Shown one piece after another: positions 23,076-25,544 of a DNA stretch of 25,544 nt. Each line of letters begins with the position of its first letter. Positions within the stretch are counted from its first letter, which is position 1. This DNA comes from JBDNFP01 sp041689775. Its GTDB lineage: Bacteria; Bacteroidota; Bacteroidia; Cytophagales; Spirosomataceae. Position numbers and translations under genes: made by a program. Under the pieces are notes generated by a model. That model was not told where the DNA came from. It worked only from the letters and a program-made list of their open reading frames with translations, and did no database searches. The DNA lies in the NCBI GenBank assembly GCA_041689775.1, contig JBDNFP010000146.1, forward strand, positions 1 to 25,544, given 5' to 3'.

Positions 23076-24284
23076 ATGAAATATGACTATATCATTGCCG
23101 GAGCAGGATGCGCTGGCCTTAGCCTGATGCATCATTTCCTGCACAGCCCTCTTCGGAATCATAGTATACTCTTGATCGATCGGGATGATAAGGTGCAGAA
23201 TGATAGAACGTGGTGTTTCTGGGATACCCAGCCTTCTCCGTACCTCAGCAGCAAGCATTATGCCTGGGATCACATCGAGTTTATAACCGATCATTTTCAA
23301 AAAACCGAATCAATTGATCCATATCGCTACTACTGCATCCAGGCAGTTCATTTTTACAAAGAGATGTTTGATCTCATCGGGCGGTCATCCAATGTCACCT
23401 TCCTGCGCGATGAGGTAGCATCCATTCAGCAAAGTGAGAATGCGGCGAGTATTTTGACTACTTCGGGACAGGTTTACTACGGGAACTACGTTTTTGACAG
23501 TGCTTTTCGGGCCAAGCCTAATCCTGATCAGCACCTGATGCTTTCTCAAAACTTTTTTGGGTGGAAAATAAAAACGCCCACCCCCGCCTTTGATGTGCGT
23601 ACCATTCGGCTCATGGACTTTCGGTCGGCGGTTCAGTCTCCCCCCAGTTTTTTCTATATAGTACCCTACGCACCTGACTACGCTTTGGTAGAATTTACCC
23701 GATTCAGTCCGGAGTTCAAGGTTACTGGGGAGTACCGACAACAGCTAAAAGACTATATAAAAAATACCCTGGGCATTGAGCAATACGAAATAGTAGAGCA
23801 AGAGAAAGGGCTTATTCCGATGACCAACTACCCATTTCAACCACGAGAAGGAAAAAGAATTATACGAATAGGTACCGCCGGTGGTGATACCAAATCCAGC
23901 ACGGGTTATACATTCCAGAATATTCAGCATCGTTGCCGGGAGCTAATCGGTGAATTAACCGGAGAAATAGTACCTTCGCCTTCCCGAAGCAAACGGTTTG
24001 GCTTTTACGATCAACTATTGCTCAGCATTATGAAAAATCAGCCTGAGCAGATCAGCCGTATTATGGGTTCGCTTTTTCAGAAAAATAAATTTACCAAAAT
24101 CTTAGAATTCCTTGATGAAGATACCCCACTGGGAAGGGAACTTTTGATGTTGGTACAGCTACCTTGGGGGCCCTTTGCCAAAGCTTTTATAGACAGTTAT
24201 CTGTCTTCAAAAAGCAAGCAAGTAACCAGCAGGGAATTAACACGTATGGATCAATATCATAATAGCAGCACAACCCCCGCTTGA
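23076..24284 (+). CDS. crtY: Lycopene beta-cyclase (second copy, retinal-linked)
   Basis: A 402-residue paralogue of the cyclase at 3955-5115, with the same ordered motifs: FAD Rossmann GAGCAG at 9-14, DKVQNDRTWCFW ending at 49, LVEFT with Glu206 at the catalytic position, IPMTNYP near 247, GTAGGDTKSSTGYTF at 266-280 and FLDEDTPLG from 345. The two proteins are clearly related but far from identical; the similarity is strongest at these motifs. It should turn lycopene into beta-carotene. The oxygenase gene starts only 24 bp after its stop, so this copy is probably dedicated to supplying beta-carotene for retinal. It has a 16-residue C-terminal extension rich in Ser and Thr that the first copy lacks. 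Confidence 0.92.
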   Translation: MKYDYIIAGAGCAGLSLMHHFLHSPLRNHSILLIDRDDKVQNDRTWCFWDTQPSPYLSSKHYAWDHIEFITDHFQKTESIDPYRYYCIQAVHFYKEMFDLIGRSSNVTFLRDEVASIQQSENAASILTTSGQVYYGNYVFDSAFRAKPNPDQHLMLSQNFFGWKIKTPTPAFDVRTIRLMDFRSAVQSPPSFFYIVPYAPDYALVEFTRFSPEFKVTGEYRQQLKDYIKNTLGIEQYEIVEQEKGLIPMTNYPFQPREGKRIIRIGTAGGDTKSSTGYTFQNIQHRCRELIGELTGEIVPSPSRSKRFGFYDQLLLSIMKNQPEQISRIMGSLFQKNKFTKILEFLDEDTPLGRELLMLVQLPWGPFAKAFIDSYLSSKSKQVTSRELTRMDQYHNSSTTPA

Positions 24285-24307
24285 TTACAAAAAGTAGAGT
24301 ATCTGGT

Positions 24308-25207
24308 ATGAAGTTTTGGATCAAAGGCCTCTTGGTTTTGGGGGCTATTTTAGTAAGTCATTTGGTGCCTTCTGACCTCGCCCAGCTCATTGTTGCCGGA
24401 GCCTTGATTATGGGACTTGGTATACCCCACGGTGCCACGGATCATGTAATCTATAACGTGATCGAAAAAAAATCAGTCAACTCTGCCACTACTTTATCAT
24501 TTCTGGCGCAGTACCTTGGTATTATCGGGCTTTATGTCATTCTCTGGTACTTTTTTCCCCTACTTTCACTCTCATTATTTATTGGTATATCAGCCTACCA
24601 CTTTGGCGAAACCCAATTTGAGTACCTAGGTTTAATCAGCTTCCTTACCCACCTACTTTACATCAGTTGGGGGTTACTGATTTTAGGTGTATTGCTCGGG
24701 GTGCACCTTACCGAAGTGACGGCTCTGTTGCAACCTCTTACCGGTCATCCCGAACTATACGACTGGTTGGCTCTCTACCAAACGCCTCTGGTTCTAAGCT
24801 TGCTTTCGCTCACCCTATTTACTCTCTTTTTTAATCGTAGGGTCAGCCGGGATACCTCCTTTCTACTCAAAGAAATAGGTGAACTGATTATTCTGGCTGT
24901 GCTTTTCTTCAATAGTAGCCTTCTCATAGGGTTTGCTGTATTTTTCGCCTTCTGGCATTCTCGTGACGCCGTCATGATTCAGATCAGGGAGTTTCGGGCC
25001 CTTCGCCCGGCTTTTTCACTTCGCGAATTTATGCAACTTGCCCTTCCATTTACGCTGCTGAGCGCCTTCGGCATTGCCCTTCTTCTGATTCTGTTCAACT
25101 ACTTTACCACACCAATCCCCGAGGTTACGCTTTTCTTTGTTATGATTTCGCTCCTGACGATGCCCCATATGTTTATTATTGCCCGTTTTTATCGTCAGAA
25201 ACCATAG
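24308..25207 (+). CDS. blh: Brp/Blh family beta-carotene 15,15'-dioxygenase
   Basis: Brp/Blh enzymes are membrane iron oxygenases that cleave beta-carotene at the centre to two retinal molecules, the chromophore of microbial rhodopsins. From the ATG at 24308 the protein has 299 residues and about eight hydrophobic helices. A TTG at 24281, overlapping the crtY stop, would add nine polar residues before the first helix and is less likely. Conserved His-bearing motifs are GIPHGATDH (His41, His46), AYHFGE (His98), FWHSRD (His217) and LTMPHM (His287). The expected HxxxH pair at the third site is not complete: the residue four after His217 is Ala221. It follows crtY directly in one operon. A rhodopsin gene is not in the window. 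Confidence 0.9.
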   Translation: MKFWIKGLLVLGAILVSHLVPSDLAQLIVAGALIMGLGIPHGATDHVIYNVIEKKSVNSATTLSFLAQYLGIIGLYVILWYFFPLLSLSLFIGISAYHFGETQFEYLGLISFLTHLLYISWGLLILGVLLGVHLTEVTALLQPLTGHPELYDWLALYQTPLVLSLLSLTLFTLFFNRRVSRDTSFLLKEIGELIILAVLFFNSSLLIGFAVFFAFWHSRDAVMIQIREFRALRPAFSLREFMQLALPFTLLSAFGIALLLILFNYFTTPIPEVTLFFVMISLLTMPHMFIIARFYRQKP

Positions 25208-25544
25208 TAACCGGCTTTTCACTTTTCTACATCTTCCCAACCGTCCTAAATAACCAACCGTCCTAAATAAATAGTTTTGTCACAACATTGTCTAAGATAA
25301 TTACACTAATTTTAATTTACCAGTGGTTAAATTGTAAACCAGCTATTCTAACGATAGCTTCCTTTTACCGCTTAACTATCGTAAACAGGGCTTTCTTATA
25401 AAAACTTATTTCGACCAGAATTGGATATTTTGCATCACCAAGGAGATAGGAAAGTAGTTATTTTAGTACTGATTCAGGTTCAACCGACTACAAAGGTTAC
25501 TAAATACGAGACTTTTTTCTGAACTTTTACCATATTTTATGTAA
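25208..25544. other. 337-bp gene-free stretch after blh
   Basis: No coding frame was recognised to the window edge. It contains a tandem duplication of 17 bp (25237-25270) and a separate inverted repeat ACGATAG (25351-25357) / CTATCGT (25376-25382) with an 18-nt loop. No typical terminator hairpin with a T-run follows blh. Confidence 0.6.
25237..25270. repeat. Two exact tandem copies of a 17-bp unit
   Basis: CCAACCGTCCTAAATAA occurs at 25237-25253 and again at 25254-25270 with no spacer. It begins 30 bp after the blh stop codon. The role is unknown; slippage or a duplicated binding site are possible. Confidence 0.7.

Noticed and set aside
1..25544. tRNA, rRNA, CRISPR array, insertion sequence or prophage
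   Set aside because: No cloverleaf, rRNA-like block, regular spaced repeat array, transposase or phage-type gene was seen.

Overview
The window looks like chromosomal DNA of a Bacteroidota bacterium, most likely order Cytophagales. Four things suggest this. The purple acid phosphatase ends in a type IX secretion C-terminal domain. The recognisable promoters are of the Bacteroidetes kind (TTG, about 19-20 nt, TAnnTTTG). Shine-Dalgarno sequences are weak or absent. The gene content (carotenoid cyclases of the NDRTWCFW type, a YtxJ bacilliredoxin, DUF5777, FG-GAP proteins) also fits. No rRNA, tRNA, CRISPR array, transposase or phage gene was seen.

Positions 1-8.4 kb hold mainly housekeeping genes. 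They are a truncated secreted FG-GAP/VCBS protein (minus), murF (plus), a small two-helix membrane protein (plus), metK (minus) with a long structured leader, a first lycopene cyclase crtY (minus), lipA (minus), an exported beta-rich protein (minus), an OsmC-type protein (plus), a YtxJ bacilliredoxin (minus) and a small conserved protein (minus). Positions 8.4-12.3 kb hold waaA (plus), a ROK-family regulator (minus) and rsgA (plus). A 43-bp nested inverted repeat lies in front of rsgA.

Positions 12.3-17.1 kb hold six tightly spaced minus-strand genes. In transcription order they are an ECF sigma factor, a membrane-anchored protein with a C-terminal outer-membrane-type beta-barrel (a probable envelope-spanning anti-sigma factor), a Rieske lipoprotein, a DUF5777 beta-barrel, a YceI lipocalin-like protein and a di-haem c-type lipoprotein. 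They look like one regulated envelope redox module. A duplicated copy of the Rieske 3' end lies just downstream of the Rieske gene.

Positions 17.3-20.0 kb hold a three-gene glycan or glycolipid operon: GT87-like membrane glycosyltransferase, GT2 and a NodB-like polysaccharide deacetylase. A gene-poor stretch follows, then a large secreted purple acid phosphatase (minus).

The right end (23.0-25.2 kb, plus) carries a second lycopene cyclase followed at once by a Brp/Blh beta-carotene 15,15'-dioxygenase. Together these would convert lycopene to beta-carotene to retinal, which suggests that the organism makes retinal for a microbial rhodopsin encoded outside this window. The points most worth following are this retinal pair (its oxygenase lacks one expected histidine), the sigma/redox module, and an S-box-like but non-canonical leader on metK.
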